Shown here: in pieces, positions 1 to 8,357 of the stretch
How the letters are laid out: each line of letters starts with the position of its first letter
How positions within the stretch are numbered: position 1 is the first letter of the stretch
NCBI GenBank assembly: GCA_044359525.1
Contig: JBIKLY010000041.1
Location: 1 to 28,835, forward strand
Length of the DNA stretch: 28,835 nucleotides
From: CAJBIL01 sp044359525
Lineage (GTDB): Bacteria > Pseudomonadota > Gammaproteobacteria > Burkholderiales > Rhodocyclaceae
Direction of reading: 5' to 3'
Program-made: the position numbers and the translations under genes
The notes under the pieces: model-generated
Told to the model about the DNA's origin: nothing
Database searches by the model: none
Seen by the model: the letters and a program-made list of their open reading frames with translations, nothing else

Positions 1-554
1 GTGCCGGTCGTCCCCATGCTGCTGACGAAGTGCGTAACGCACCCTTCGGTGTCACGCCACAGCTCGGGGCCTGTGCCTTCGTAGTGCGCCAGCGGGTTGT
101 CCGGGTTGGCGAACTGGTCGAGGATGGTGCCGCGCCCTTCGCTGCGCAGCTTTTCGGCGACGTCGCGCGCCAGCTCCATGCCACCCTCCCGGGGCGTCAG
201 CACCAGCTCGGCGCCGAAAGCCCGCATCGTCTGCCGACGTTCAATGCTCTGATTTTCCGGCATGACGAGAATCATGCGATAGCCGCGCATCGCGGCGGCC
301 ATCGCCAGCGCGATACCGGTATTGCCGGAAGTTGACTCGATCAGCGTATCGCCGGGTTTAATGTCGCCGCGCTGCTCGGCACGCGCGATCATCGACAGCG
401 CCGGTCTATCCTTGACCGAACCGGCCGGGTTGTTGCCTTCAAGCTTGGCCAGAACGACGTTGCCGCGTGCTTCGATGGCGCTGCCGGGCAGTCGCTTAAG
501 ACGTACCAGCGGCGTGCCGCCGACGAAGTCCTCAAGGGTCCTATACGCGGGCAT
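1..554 (-). CDS. cysM: Cysteine synthase B (O-acetylserine sulfhydrylase), 3' part cut by window edge
   Basis: PLP-dependent enzyme that makes L-cysteine from O-acetylserine and sulfide or thiosulfate in the cytoplasm. The first 184 residues are present. The PLP-lysine motif NPAGSVKDR (K48) and the phosphate-binding loop ESTSGNTG (residues 73-80) are both visible. The segment LDQFANPDNPLAHYEGTGPE near residues 140-160 is typical of the CysM branch rather than CysK. The chosen ATG (552-554) lies inside the end of hldD, overlapping it by 14 bases, with GGAG about 7 bases upstream, so translation is probably coupled to hldD. The C-terminal part lies beyond position 1. Family assignment is secure; CysM versus CysK rests on motif recognition. 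Confidence 0.93.
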   Translation of the reverse strand, partial: MPAYRTLEDFVGGTPLVRLKRLPGSAIEARGNVVLAKLEGNNPAGSVKDRPALSMIARAEQRGDIKPGDTLIESTSGNTGIALAMAAAMRGYRMILVMPENQSIERRQTMRAFGAELVLTPREGGMELARDVAEKLRSEGRGTILDQFANPDNPLAHYEGTGPELWRDTEGCVTHFVSSMGTTG

Positions 555-1545
555 TGAGCCACTCCACGTACTGCGCAACGCCCTCTTCCACCGTGGCGAA
601 CTCGTCGGTGTAGCCAGCCTTGCGCAGCTTGGTCAGATCGGCTTGCGTGAAGCTCTGATATTTACCCTTTAGTGCCTCGGGAAAAGGAATGTATTCAATC
701 AAGCCTTGCGACAGGAGTTCGGCAAGCGGCAATGCTTCCTTGCCGGCGAGCGCACGAGCGCCATTGACGCTGGCCACGGCCACATCATTGAAGCTTTGTG
801 CACGACCGGTACCGAGATTGAAAATACCCGACTGATCCGGGTGATCGAGAAAGTGGAGATTAACCTTGGCGACATCGCCAACATAAACAAAATCCCGCCG
901 CTGCTCGCCGTTGGTGTAGCCATCACAACCTTCAAACAGTTTGACCTTGCCGTCGGCGCGGAACTGGTTGTAGTGGTGAAAGGCAACCGACGCCATGCGT
1001 CCCTTGTGCGATTCGCGCGGGCCGTAAACGTTGAAGTAGCGAAAGCCGACAACCTGCGAGTTGAACGAGCCGATTTCAGCCAGACGCTGGCGAACGATCT
1101 GGTCAAACAGAAATTTCGAGTAGCCGTAAACGTTGAGCGGCGCCTCGTACTGCCGCTCTTCCTTGAACACGCTGCCGCCACCATAGGTCGCCGCACTCGA
1201 CGCATAAAGCAGCTGCACCTCCTGATCGAGACACCAGTCGAGAAGACTCCGCGAATAGCGGTAGTTATTCTCCATCATGTAGCGGCCATCAGCCTCCATC
1301 GTGTCGGAGCACGCGCCCTGATGCAGGATGGCTTCGACGTCGCCATCGAAATCACCGGACATCAGACGCTCGAGGAATTCGTTCTTGTCGATGTAATCAA
1401 CAATCTCACAATCAACCAGATTTCTGAACTTGTCGGCCTTGCTCAGATTGTCGACGGCGATAATCTTGCGCACACCGCGCTCGTTGAGCGCCTTGACAAG
1501 ATTGGCGCCGATAAAGCCCGCTGCGCCGGTAACGATCGTGTACAT
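541..1545 (-). CDS. hldD: ADP-L-glycero-D-manno-heptose 6-epimerase
   Basis: NAD(P)-dependent short-chain dehydrogenase-type epimerase, the last step of ADP-heptose synthesis for the LPS inner core. The 334-aa product starts with the Rossmann signature TGAAGFIGANL (residues 6-16). It has Ser116 in ASSAAT and the catalytic pair Tyr140/Lys144 in YGYSK, at the same numbers as known for the E. coli enzyme. A longer open frame upstream was rejected, because this ATG has a strong ribosome-binding site (GAGGTAAAACC-ATG) and gives the normal family length. It follows hldE by 19 bases, so the two heptose genes are probably co-transcribed, and its 3' end overlaps cysM. Confidence 0.97.
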   Translation of the reverse strand: MYTIVTGAAGFIGANLVKALNERGVRKIIAVDNLSKADKFRNLVDCEIVDYIDKNEFLERLMSGDFDGDVEAILHQGACSDTMEADGRYMMENNYRYSRSLLDWCLDQEVQLLYASSAATYGGGSVFKEERQYEAPLNVYGYSKFLFDQIVRQRLAEIGSFNSQVVGFRYFNVYGPRESHKGRMASVAFHHYNQFRADGKVKLFEGCDGYTNGEQRRDFVYVGDVAKVNLHFLDHPDQSGIFNLGTGRAQSFNDVAVASVNGARALAGKEALPLAELLSQGLIEYIPFPEALKGKYQSFTQADLTKLRKAGYTDEFATVEEGVAQYVEWLNARV

Positions 1546-1564
1546 GGTTTTACCTCGATTCAAT

Positions 1565-2497
1565 TCATTGCAATGCCGCGTCAAGCTCGTCGCGCGTAAC
1601 GACCGCCGTGCCCAGCTTACCAACGACGACACCGGCGGCAACATTGGCAACGTGGATTGCTTCGGCCCAACCGCTTCCGTGAGCAAGCATCACTGCGAGC
1701 GTGGCAATCACCGTATCGCCGGCACCGGAAACATCGAACACTTCACGCGCCACAGCCTTCTCATGCACCATCCCGCCCGCGTGGAATAGGGACATACCCT
1801 CCTCGCTACGCGTCACCAGCAAAGCCTCCAGACCGAGTTCGCTGCGCAGGGCCTCGGCTTTTTTCTGCAGCTCGGTATCGTCCTTCCAGCGTCCGACCAC
1901 TTCGCGCAATTCGGCGCGGTTCGGCGTGATGATCGTCGCCCCGGCATACTTCGAATAATCGTCGCCCTTCGGATCAACCAGAATCTTCTTGCCGGCATCG
2001 CGCGCCATGCGGATCATCTCGCCGATATGCGCCAGCCCGCCCTTACCATAGTCGGAAAGAACCACGACATCACAACCCGGCAAGCGCGACTCGAATTCGG
2101 CGAGCTTGGCACGCAACACCTCATGCGATGGCGCCGTTTCAAAATCGATACGCAACAGTTGTTGCTGGCGCCCGATAACGCGCAATTTGACCGTCGTGCT
2201 GATCGCCGGATCAACATGCAGGCCGGCATGGATACCGACATCGTCGACCAGGCGGGCAAGCGTCGTTCCTGGCTCGTCGTCACCGACGACGGAGAGCAGC
2301 CCGACCTGCGCACCCAAAGCTGCAACGTTGCGTGCCACGTTGGCAGCGCCACCGGGACGGTCCTCGGTCCGTTCAACCTTGACCACCGGCACCGGCGCCT
2401 CGGGAGAAATACGGGAGACATCGCCGAACCAGTAGCGATCCAGCATCACGTCGCCGACGACCAGCAGGCGCGCCGAAGAAAGATCTGTCAAACGCAT
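1565..2497 (-). CDS. hldE: D-glycero-beta-D-manno-heptose-7-phosphate kinase (single-domain HldE/RfaE1)
   Basis: PfkB/ribokinase-family kinase that phosphorylates heptose 7-phosphate at C1 in ADP-heptose synthesis. The 310-aa product opens with VVGDVMLDRYW and SRISPEAPVPVVKV (residues 13-41), the hallmark N-terminus of RfaE. It has the GG at 49-50 and ends with the PfkB signature DVSGAGDT, in which Asp261 is the expected catalytic base. The C-terminal nucleotidyltransferase domain of E. coli HldE is absent, so the adenylyltransferase step must be encoded elsewhere, as in many betaproteobacteria. The start is placed at MRLTDLSS by family alignment; the upstream SD is weak. A 95-base gap separates it from lapB and contains a 7-bp inverted repeat (2514-2520 with 2536-2542). 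Confidence 0.95.
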   Translation of the reverse strand: MRLTDLSSARLLVVGDVMLDRYWFGDVSRISPEAPVPVVKVERTEDRPGGAANVARNVAALGAQVGLLSVVGDDEPGTTLARLVDDVGIHAGLHVDPAISTTVKLRVIGRQQQLLRIDFETAPSHEVLRAKLAEFESRLPGCDVVVLSDYGKGGLAHIGEMIRMARDAGKKILVDPKGDDYSKYAGATIITPNRAELREVVGRWKDDTELQKKAEALRSELGLEALLVTRSEEGMSLFHAGGMVHEKAVAREVFDVSGAGDTVIATLAVMLAHGSGWAEAIHVANVAAGVVVGKLGTAVVTRDELDAALQ

Positions 2498-2592
2498 TAC
2501 TTGCACCCAATCACAGCGGCGTCGACAGAACAACAGCCGCTGAACATATCTACATAGACGGAAGCCAGGACGCCAATTTTCAAAACTTGCTC

Positions 2593-3762
2593 CTAAAGCG
2601 TCAAATCGAATTCTTCAGTGCGCTTCGGCGAATAGGTTTCCCAACCGCCGCAGGCCGGGCAACGCCAATAAAACTGGCGCGCCTTGAAGCCGCAATTATC
2701 GCACCGATAACGGGCGAGGCGGCGCGTGTAGCCCTGTACGATCCCTTTGGCAAGATCGAGGTCAGGACGGTTTTCCGGTGAAGCGACGAGAAGGCGCGCT
2801 TCGAGCAGTTTATCGAAACCAAGCAGCGTCGGATTACGCTTGAGCTCATCGCGCACCAGGCGATAAGCGGCATCCGCACCATCGGCTTCGAGCACCAACT
2901 GGAACACCACATCAAGCAGATCGAGCGATGGATAGTGCTCGAGATAACCACGCAACAGCTGCAAACCTTCTTCGCGCCGGTCCAGCTTGCGGTAGGCATC
3001 AAGCAGGCGTTGCGCAACCAGCGCCAGATAGGTGGGGTCCTGCTGCTCAATACGCTGCCAGCATTCAATCGCCGCCGCAATCTTGTCCTGCTGAACTTCA
3101 ATATCACCTTGCAGCAGGCTGGCACGCACACATTTTCGATTACGCTCGACCGCAGTCTTCAAATGCTCGCTGGCCACAGCAGGGCGGGAGCGAATCATCT
3201 CCGCCGCCGCCAGTTCGCAGTAGTACTCGGCAATTTCCTTCTGCGTCGCGACGTCAGGCAATTCAGCGGCGATGGCGATCGCCTTCTCCCAGTCTTTTTC
3301 CAGTTGGTATATTTCGAGCAAATTACGCTTGGCATCTTCGGACAACGCAGAGCTGCGCAACTTGTCGAAAATCTCTTCGGCACGATCGAGCAACCCGGCC
3401 TTGAGATAGTCCTGCCCCAGCTCGGCCATCGCCTGCAGTTTCATTTCCTGTGGCAGGTCTTCACGCTCAACGAGGTTCTGATGCATACGGATGGCGCGTT
3501 CAGTTTCCCCACGGCGCCGGAACAATCCACCCAGCGCAAAGTGAAGCTCGATCGTTTGCGGATCAACCTTGACGGCATCAACGAAGGATTCGATGGCACG
3601 ATCCGGCTGCTCGTTAAGCAGAAAGTTGAGTCCCTGAAAATAGGAACGCGGCAAGGAACGCGACTCCTTGACCAGATGGCGAATATCGATACGCGCCGCC
3701 GCCCAGCCCAGGCCGAAAAACAGGGGGAAAAAAAGCAATTGCCAGTATTCAAATTCAATCAT
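2593..3762 (-). CDS. lapB: LPS assembly protein B (TPR/rubredoxin-like, YciM family)
   Basis: Inner-membrane-anchored TPR protein. In E. coli the family adjusts LpxC turnover and so LPS synthesis. The 389-aa product begins with one hydrophobic membrane segment (about residues 5-24), continues with a long run of degenerate TPR helices, and ends in a zinc/rubredoxin-like knuckle. Two Cys pairs are visible, CDNC at 354/357 and CPAC at 368/371. Its ATG overlaps the lapA stop in an ATGA arrangement, so the two are translationally coupled. The placement just upstream of the heptose genes puts LPS quality control and LPS core sugar synthesis in one transcription unit. Confidence 0.96.
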   Translation of the reverse strand: MIEFEYWQLLFFPLFFGLGWAAARIDIRHLVKESRSLPRSYFQGLNFLLNEQPDRAIESFVDAVKVDPQTIELHFALGGLFRRRGETERAIRMHQNLVEREDLPQEMKLQAMAELGQDYLKAGLLDRAEEIFDKLRSSALSEDAKRNLLEIYQLEKDWEKAIAIAAELPDVATQKEIAEYYCELAAAEMIRSRPAVASEHLKTAVERNRKCVRASLLQGDIEVQQDKIAAAIECWQRIEQQDPTYLALVAQRLLDAYRKLDRREEGLQLLRGYLEHYPSLDLLDVVFQLVLEADGADAAYRLVRDELKRNPTLLGFDKLLEARLLVASPENRPDLDLAKGIVQGYTRRLARYRCDNCGFKARQFYWRCPACGGWETYSPKRTEEFDLTL

Positions 3763-4064
3763 TGCGTCGACGGATTTCGCGTTGGGGAAGATGCCGCTTG
3801 ATTGATGGAAATTGCCGCCTGTGCCTGCTTCAGTTCACGGCGCAGCTTTGTTGCCTCACGCCGCAGGCCGAAAATGCTGCCGAGCAAAGACAAGGCACCA
3901 AGCAGCGCACCACCGGCAAAGAAAGCCAGCACGACAATCACGAGTGGCGCCTGCCAGGCCGCATCAAAAAAGAACCGGACACTCACCGGGTCCGTGTTTT
4001 TGATCGCAAAAGCGAACAGGAACAGAAAAATGAAGATTCTGGAAGCCCACAACAAGGCACGCAT
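3759..4064 (-). CDS. lapA: LPS assembly protein A (DUF1049 membrane protein)
   Basis: Small inner-membrane protein of 101 aa that partners LapB in LPS homeostasis. It has two hydrophobic segments, roughly residues 4-21 and 40-65, joined by the loop KNTDPVSVRFFF that is typical of the family. A cytosolic charged helix with many Arg, Lys and Glu follows. The ATG is preceded by GGAAGGTG. It overlaps lapB by four bases (ATGA) and lies downstream of ihfB, with a terminator-like hairpin in the gap. LapA/LapB pairing and size match the E. coli family; the function here is by homology. Confidence 0.93.
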   Translation of the reverse strand: MRALLWASRIFIFLFLFAFAIKNTDPVSVRFFFDAAWQAPLVIVVLAFFAGGALLGALSLLGSIFGLRREATKLRRELKQAQAAISINQAASSPTRNPSTQ

Positions 4065-4080
4065 CGTTCACCTTCCGGCA

Positions 4081-4111
4081 AGAAAAAGGGCAGCAACTCT
4101 CGTTGCCGCCC
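4081..4111 (-). terminator. Intrinsic terminator between ihfB and lapA
   Basis: Read on the minus strand, GGGCGGCAAC (4111-4102), loop GAGA and GTTGCTGCCC (4097-4088) form a 10-bp stem with one G-U pair, followed at once by TTTTTCT. It sits 32 bases after the ihfB stop and 24 bases before the lapA start codon. Confidence 0.8.
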
Positions 4112-4142
4112 GAAGTATTTCACAGTACCACAGCAATACCAA

Positions 4143-4436
4143 TCAGATCGATTGCAGCGCGCTATCGACACGCTCGCGCAATTCCTTACCCGCCTTGAAG
4201 TGCGGCACCCACTTTTGCGGGACGCTGACTTTATCTCCCGACTTGGGGTTTCTGCCGACGCGCGGTGGTCGATAGTTCAGCGCAAAACTGCCGAACCCGC
4301 GAATCTCGATACGATCTCCTTTGGCTAGCGCCTCAGACATCGCGTCGAGAATCATCTTGACCGCAAAATCGGCATCCTTTGCGACCAGCTGGGGAAACCG
4401 CTCCGCCAGCCGGGCAATCAGCTCAGACTTGGTCAT
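4143..4436 (-). CDS. ihfB: Integration host factor beta subunit
   Basis: DNA-bending HU/IHF-family protein of 97 aa that forms a heterodimer with IhfA and shapes nucleoid, promoter and recombination sites. It starts MTKSELIARLAERFP, carries the family core GFGSFALNYRPPRVGRNP near residues 48-65, and has the conserved intercalating proline in GRNPKSG followed by VPHFKAGKELRERV. The neighbourhood rpsA-ihfB-lapA-lapB matches E. coli and other proteobacteria. It lies only 9 bases after rpsA, with AAGG upstream of the ATG, so it is expected to be expressed with rpsA and is followed by a strong terminator. Confidence 0.97.
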   Translation of the reverse strand: MTKSELIARLAERFPQLVAKDADFAVKMILDAMSEALAKGDRIEIRGFGSFALNYRPPRVGRNPKSGDKVSVPQKWVPHFKAGKELRERVDSALQSI

Positions 4437-4445
4437 GCTTTAGCC

Positions 4446-6143
4446 TTATTGCGGGTTGTTCAGCTTGGCTTTCAGCAGGGCACCCAGATTGGTGGTGCCC
4501 GAGCTGGCGTTGCTGTCTGCAGAAAACTTCTGCATCGCTTCATGTTGCTCGGCTTGATCCTTGGCCTTGATCGACAGATTGATCGAGCGCGTCTTGCGGT
4601 CGACGTTGATGATCATTGCTTCGATCGAATCGCCTTCCTTGTAGAGCTTGGTCAGATCTTCGACGCGGTCACGCGAAGCCTCGGAAGCACGCAGGTAGCC
4701 GTCCATGTCGCCGTCCAGCGTCACCACTGCACCACGGGCATCGACCGACTTGATCGTACCGCGCACGATGGCGTTCTTCTCGTGGGTAGCGATGTAGCTG
4801 GTGTAAGGGTCGCCTTCGAGCTGCTTGACGCCGAGCGAGATACGCTCCTTGTCGGTATCGATGGCCAAAACGACGGCTTCGACTTCGTCGCCCTTCTTGA
4901 AGTTGCGGATCGCTTCTTCGCCAGGAACGGACCACGACAGGTCGGACAGGTGCACCAGACCATCGATGCCGCCCGGCAGGCCGATGAAGACGCCGAAGTC
5001 GGTGATCGACTTGATGGCGCCACGAACCTTGTCGCCCTTCTTGTGGTTCATCGAGAAGTCGTCCCACGGATTGGCAGCGCACTGCTTCATGCCGAGGGAG
5101 ATACGGCGGCGGTCTTCGTCGATCTCGAGGATCATGACTTCGACTTCGTCGCCCAGCTGGACAACCTTGGACGGATGAACGTTCTTGTTCGTCCAGTCCA
5201 TTTCGGAAACGTGCACCAGGCCTTCGATACCCTGCTCGATTTCGACGAATGCGCCGTAGTCGGTGAGGTTGGTGACCTTGCCGAACAGGCGGGTGCTCTG
5301 CGGGTAACGACGCGAGATGCCGACCCACGGATCTTCGCCAAGCTGCTTGAGACCGAGCGAGACGCGGTTCTTTTCCTGGTCGAACTTGAGGATCTTGGCT
5401 TGCACTTCGTCGCCGACGGCCAGCACTTCGGACGGGTGACGAACACGGCGCCAGGCCAGATCGGTAATGTGCAGCAAGCCATCGATACCGCCGAGGTCGA
5501 CGAATGCGCCGTAGTCGGTGATGTTCTTGACGATTCCCTTGACGATGCTGCCTTCCTTGAGGTTGGACAGCAGTGCATCGCGCTCTTCACCAACACTGGC
5601 TTCAAGCACGGCACGACGGGAAACGACAACGTTGTTGCGCTTGCGGTCGAGCTTGATGACCTTGAATTCGTAGGTCTTGCCTTCGTACGGCGTGGTGTCC
5701 TTGACCGGACGCATGTCAACCAGCGAGCCCGGCAGGAAGGCGCGGACGCTGTTGGCCATAACGGTCAGACCACCCTTGACCTTGCCGGTGATGGTGCCGG
5801 TAACGAGGGTGCCTTCGTTCAAGGCCTGCTCGAGGTAGTTCCATGCAGCGACGCGCTTGGCGCGATCGCGCGAGAGGCGGGTTTCACCGAAACCGTTCTC
5901 GATTTGCTCAATGGCGACCTGGACGAAGTCGCCGACAGCGGCTTCGAGTTCGCCCTGGTCGTTCAGGAATTCTTCACGGTCGATGTAGCTTTCGGACTTC
6001 AGCCCGGCATTTACAACGACGAAATTCTGGTCGATACGCACGACTTCTGCGGTGATAACTTCGCCCTGGCGCATTTCCTGGCGCGAGAGGCTTTCTTCGA
6101 AAAGATCGGCAAAACTTTCTTGACTGACTGGATTGGCTGACAT
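4446..6143 (-). CDS. rpsA: 30S ribosomal protein S1
   Basis: RNA-binding ribosomal protein that recruits mRNAs to the 30S subunit. The 565-aa product (E. coli about 557) contains six S1/OB-fold repeats. Typical repeat ends are visible, such as NITDYGAFVDLGGIDGLLHI, NLTDYGAFVEIEQGIEGLVH and SITDFGVFIGLPGGIDGLVH. The two N-terminal repeats are divergent, as usual. The start MSANPVSQESFADLFEESL was preferred over an in-frame codon 7 residues upstream because it matches the family N-terminus and has AGG upstream. It lies behind aroA-cmk, the E. coli order, with a structured leader in between and ihfB 9 bases downstream. Confidence 0.98.
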   Translation of the reverse strand: MSANPVSQESFADLFEESLSRQEMRQGEVITAEVVRIDQNFVVVNAGLKSESYIDREEFLNDQGELEAAVGDFVQVAIEQIENGFGETRLSRDRAKRVAAWNYLEQALNEGTLVTGTITGKVKGGLTVMANSVRAFLPGSLVDMRPVKDTTPYEGKTYEFKVIKLDRKRNNVVVSRRAVLEASVGEERDALLSNLKEGSIVKGIVKNITDYGAFVDLGGIDGLLHITDLAWRRVRHPSEVLAVGDEVQAKILKFDQEKNRVSLGLKQLGEDPWVGISRRYPQSTRLFGKVTNLTDYGAFVEIEQGIEGLVHVSEMDWTNKNVHPSKVVQLGDEVEVMILEIDEDRRRISLGMKQCAANPWDDFSMNHKKGDKVRGAIKSITDFGVFIGLPGGIDGLVHLSDLSWSVPGEEAIRNFKKGDEVEAVVLAIDTDKERISLGVKQLEGDPYTSYIATHEKNAIVRGTIKSVDARGAVVTLDGDMDGYLRASEASRDRVEDLTKLYKEGDSIEAMIINVDRKTRSINLSIKAKDQAEQHEAMQKFSADSNASSGTTNLGALLKAKLNNPQ

Positions 6144-6380
6144 GTGATGAGTACCTGACCGCATAGCTGCGGGAAAAGTTAAAAATGATTACCAACTCTA
6201 GCCGCTCCGCGCTGTGTGAATCAAAGCGGAAAGCCAAGACACTCACCGGAGCGCCCTGAACAGCTATGTTGCAGGGCAAGCGGAACGACACGTCGAGCGG
6301 GTAACACCTGCGGCGAACGGCACCTGCCGTTCCACCGTTACTACACGTGCTTTTACACGTGCTTCTACACCTTACTGCAA
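6144..6380 (-). promoter_or_regulatory. rpsA leader/promoter region with several hairpins
   Basis: The 237 bases between aroA-cmk and rpsA hold strong inverted repeats. GAACGGCA and TGCCGTTC (6315-6322, 6325-6332) form an 8-bp palindrome with a 2-base centre. A second hairpin, 6253-6262 with 6267-6277, has 10 bp, a GCTA loop and one bulged base. A weaker stem pairs 6206-6210 with 6226-6230. The part next to the start codon is A/T rich. A possible promoter reads TTGCAG, 17 bases, TGTAAA on the minus strand near 6380-6352. S1 genes are known to be autoregulated through structured leaders in E. coli, so a similar role is inferred. Confidence 0.5.
6342..6364. repeat. Two tandem copies of TACACGTGCTT
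   Basis: The 11-base unit occurs at 6342-6352 and 6354-6364 (12-base period), and a partial third unit TACAC begins near 6366. Each copy contains the palindrome CACGTG. They lie immediately after the aroA-cmk stop codon and overlap the putative rpsA promoter. Confidence 0.7.
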
Positions 6381-8342
6381 CTACATTCTGGAAGACTGCT
6401 GCCCCGACACACTCACCCAACCCATCACCTGCGCTACCGCTTTTTCGATGGAGAGGCTTGTCGTATCAAGCAATTCGGCATCCGGACTCTGCTGCAGGGG
6501 CGCTACGCTACGTTGGCTATCGCGTTCGTCGCGTTCACGCAGATCCTGCAAAAGAGGCAGGAGTTTAGCAGCGATTCCTTTTTCGATCAACTGCTTATAG
6601 CGTCTTTCGGCACGTATCTCAACGCTCGCCGTGAGAAAAACCTTGGTTGTCGCATCCGGGAACACAACGGTCGCCATATCGCGCCCGTCGGCCACCAGGC
6701 CAGGTGCCCGGCGGAATACGCGCTGCCGGAAGAGTAGCGCTGCACGAACCGCCGGCAGCGCGGCGACCTGCGACGACCCAGAGGACATCTCCTCACTGCG
6801 AATGGCTTCACCGACTTCCTCGCCAGCAAGCAGAATCGAATTCTCGCCAAACACCACGTCAAGGCCGGCAGCGATCGCCGCAACCTTCGCCTCATCATCC
6901 CAGGCAATACCGGCGCGTCGTGCGGCCAATGCCGTTAAACGATAAAGCGCGCCTGAATCGAGATAATGCCAACCCAGCGCAGCGGCGACACGCGCCGCAA
7001 CTGTCCCCTTGCCGGACGCGGAAGGGCCGTCGATGGCAATGACCGGCACCGGGCGCGTAACGCTGGCCAGACGCTCGAAATAATCGGGAAAGGTCTTGGC
7101 CACCGTTTTTGGTTCATTGATGCGCAGCGGCGTCGCAAAGCTTGCGAGTGAAAAACACATGGCGATGCGATGATCATCGTAGGTATCGATGGCTGCCGGA
7201 CGCAGATCACCCGGCTGCGCAGGCGGCAAGACACGAATGAAATCCACGCCTTCATCAACACTCACGCCAAGCTTGCGCAACTCGGTAGCCATCGCAACGA
7301 TGCGATCCGTTTCCTTGACCCGCCAGCTGGCGATGTTGGTCAGTGTCGTCGGGCCTTTGGCAAACAAGGCGGCGACGGCCAGCGTCATCGCCGCATCGGG
7401 AATGTGATTGCAGTCGAGTTCGATGCCACGCAAGCCCCCGTCGACAGGCGCAGATGCCGCTATCCAGTTCGGTCCCATTTCGATGCGCGCACCCATCAAT
7501 TGCAGCGCATCGGCAAAGTGCACGTCGCCCTGTATCGAATCTCTGCCGACGCCTTCAACGCGCAGCGGGCCGCCACCAATGGCGCCCAACGCCAGGAAAT
7601 ACGAAGCCGAAGACGCGTCACCCTCAACATAAACGACACCCGGCGAACGGTAGGAAGAACCCGCCGGCACGGTAAAGCGTTGCCAGCCATCACGCACCAC
7701 CTGCACGCCAAAACGTGCCATCGTTGCCAGCGTGATTTCGATGTAGGGCTTGGAGATCAACTCGCCGACCACTTCGACGGTCGTCTCGACGCCGGTCAGC
7801 GGCAACGCCATCAAAAGCCCGGTGAGAAACTGGCTCGACACATTGCCACGCACCTTGACCACGCCGCCGGAGCGAATCACCGCCGGCCTGATTTGCAGCG
7901 GCGGGAAACCTTCATTGCCGAGGCAGCTAATATCGGCGCCCAGTTCGCGCAGCGCATCGACAAGATCGCCGATCGGCCGCTCGTGCATGCGCGGCACGCC
8001 GGTCAGCTTGTAGCGCCCACCGGCCAACGCCAGCGTTGCCGTCAGCGAGCGAAAGGCGGTACCCGCGTTACCCAGAAAGAGATCCGCATCCTTGACCGGA
8101 AACACGCCGCCAACACCGCGCACCCGAACAGCATTTTCGCCGAGCGCCTCGACACCTACACCCAGCAGCTTGAGCGCATCGAGCATGCGCGCCGTGTCGT
8201 CGGATTCGAGCAGGTCGCGGACTTCGGTTTCGCCGTCGGCCAGCGCAGCCAGCAACAAAACACGGTTGGAGATGCTTTTCGAGCCGGGCAGTCGAACCGT
8301 GCCCTGTGCCGAGAGCAGCGGCGGCAGATCAAGAAATTCCAT
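6381..8342 (-). CDS. aroA-cmk: Fused 3-phosphoshikimate 1-carboxyvinyltransferase / cytidylate kinase
   Basis: One uninterrupted 653-aa frame joins two enzymes. Residues 1-430 are EPSP synthase (shikimate pathway): LPGSKSISNRVLLL at 18-31, GNAGTAFRS at 91-99, and the end FPDYFERLASVTR. Residues 431-653 are CMP/dCMP kinase: P-loop DGPSASGKGT around 438-447, then WHYLDSGALYR, DGRDM and RDERDSQR. Separate aroA and cmk neighbours are the common arrangement; here the aroA stop and cmk start are lost. The ATG at 8342 has AAGGTG upstream; a GTG two codons earlier is possible. Position 99 is Ser where E. coli EPSPS has Pro101. It precedes rpsA, as cmk does in E. coli. Confidence 0.96.
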   Translation of the reverse strand: MEFLDLPPLLSAQGTVRLPGSKSISNRVLLLAALADGETEVRDLLESDDTARMLDALKLLGVGVEALGENAVRVRGVGGVFPVKDADLFLGNAGTAFRSLTATLALAGGRYKLTGVPRMHERPIGDLVDALRELGADISCLGNEGFPPLQIRPAVIRSGGVVKVRGNVSSQFLTGLLMALPLTGVETTVEVVGELISKPYIEITLATMARFGVQVVRDGWQRFTVPAGSSYRSPGVVYVEGDASSASYFLALGAIGGGPLRVEGVGRDSIQGDVHFADALQLMGARIEMGPNWIAASAPVDGGLRGIELDCNHIPDAAMTLAVAALFAKGPTTLTNIASWRVKETDRIVAMATELRKLGVSVDEGVDFIRVLPPAQPGDLRPAAIDTYDDHRIAMCFSLASFATPLRINEPKTVAKTFPDYFERLASVTRPVPVIAIDGPSASGKGTVAARVAAALGWHYLDSGALYRLTALAARRAGIAWDDEAKVAAIAAGLDVVFGENSILLAGEEVGEAIRSEEMSSGSSQVAALPAVRAALLFRQRVFRRAPGLVADGRDMATVVFPDATTKVFLTASVEIRAERRYKQLIEKGIAAKLLPLLQDLRERDERDSQRSVAPLQQSPDAELLDTTSLSIEKAVAQVMGWVSVSGQQSSRM

Positions 8343-8357
8343 AGTCACCTTGCAGGA

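Noticed and set aside
1546..1686. 47-codon N-terminal extension of hldD
   Set aside because: It would overlap hldE by more than 100 bases, while the internal ATG has a strong SD and matches the family start.
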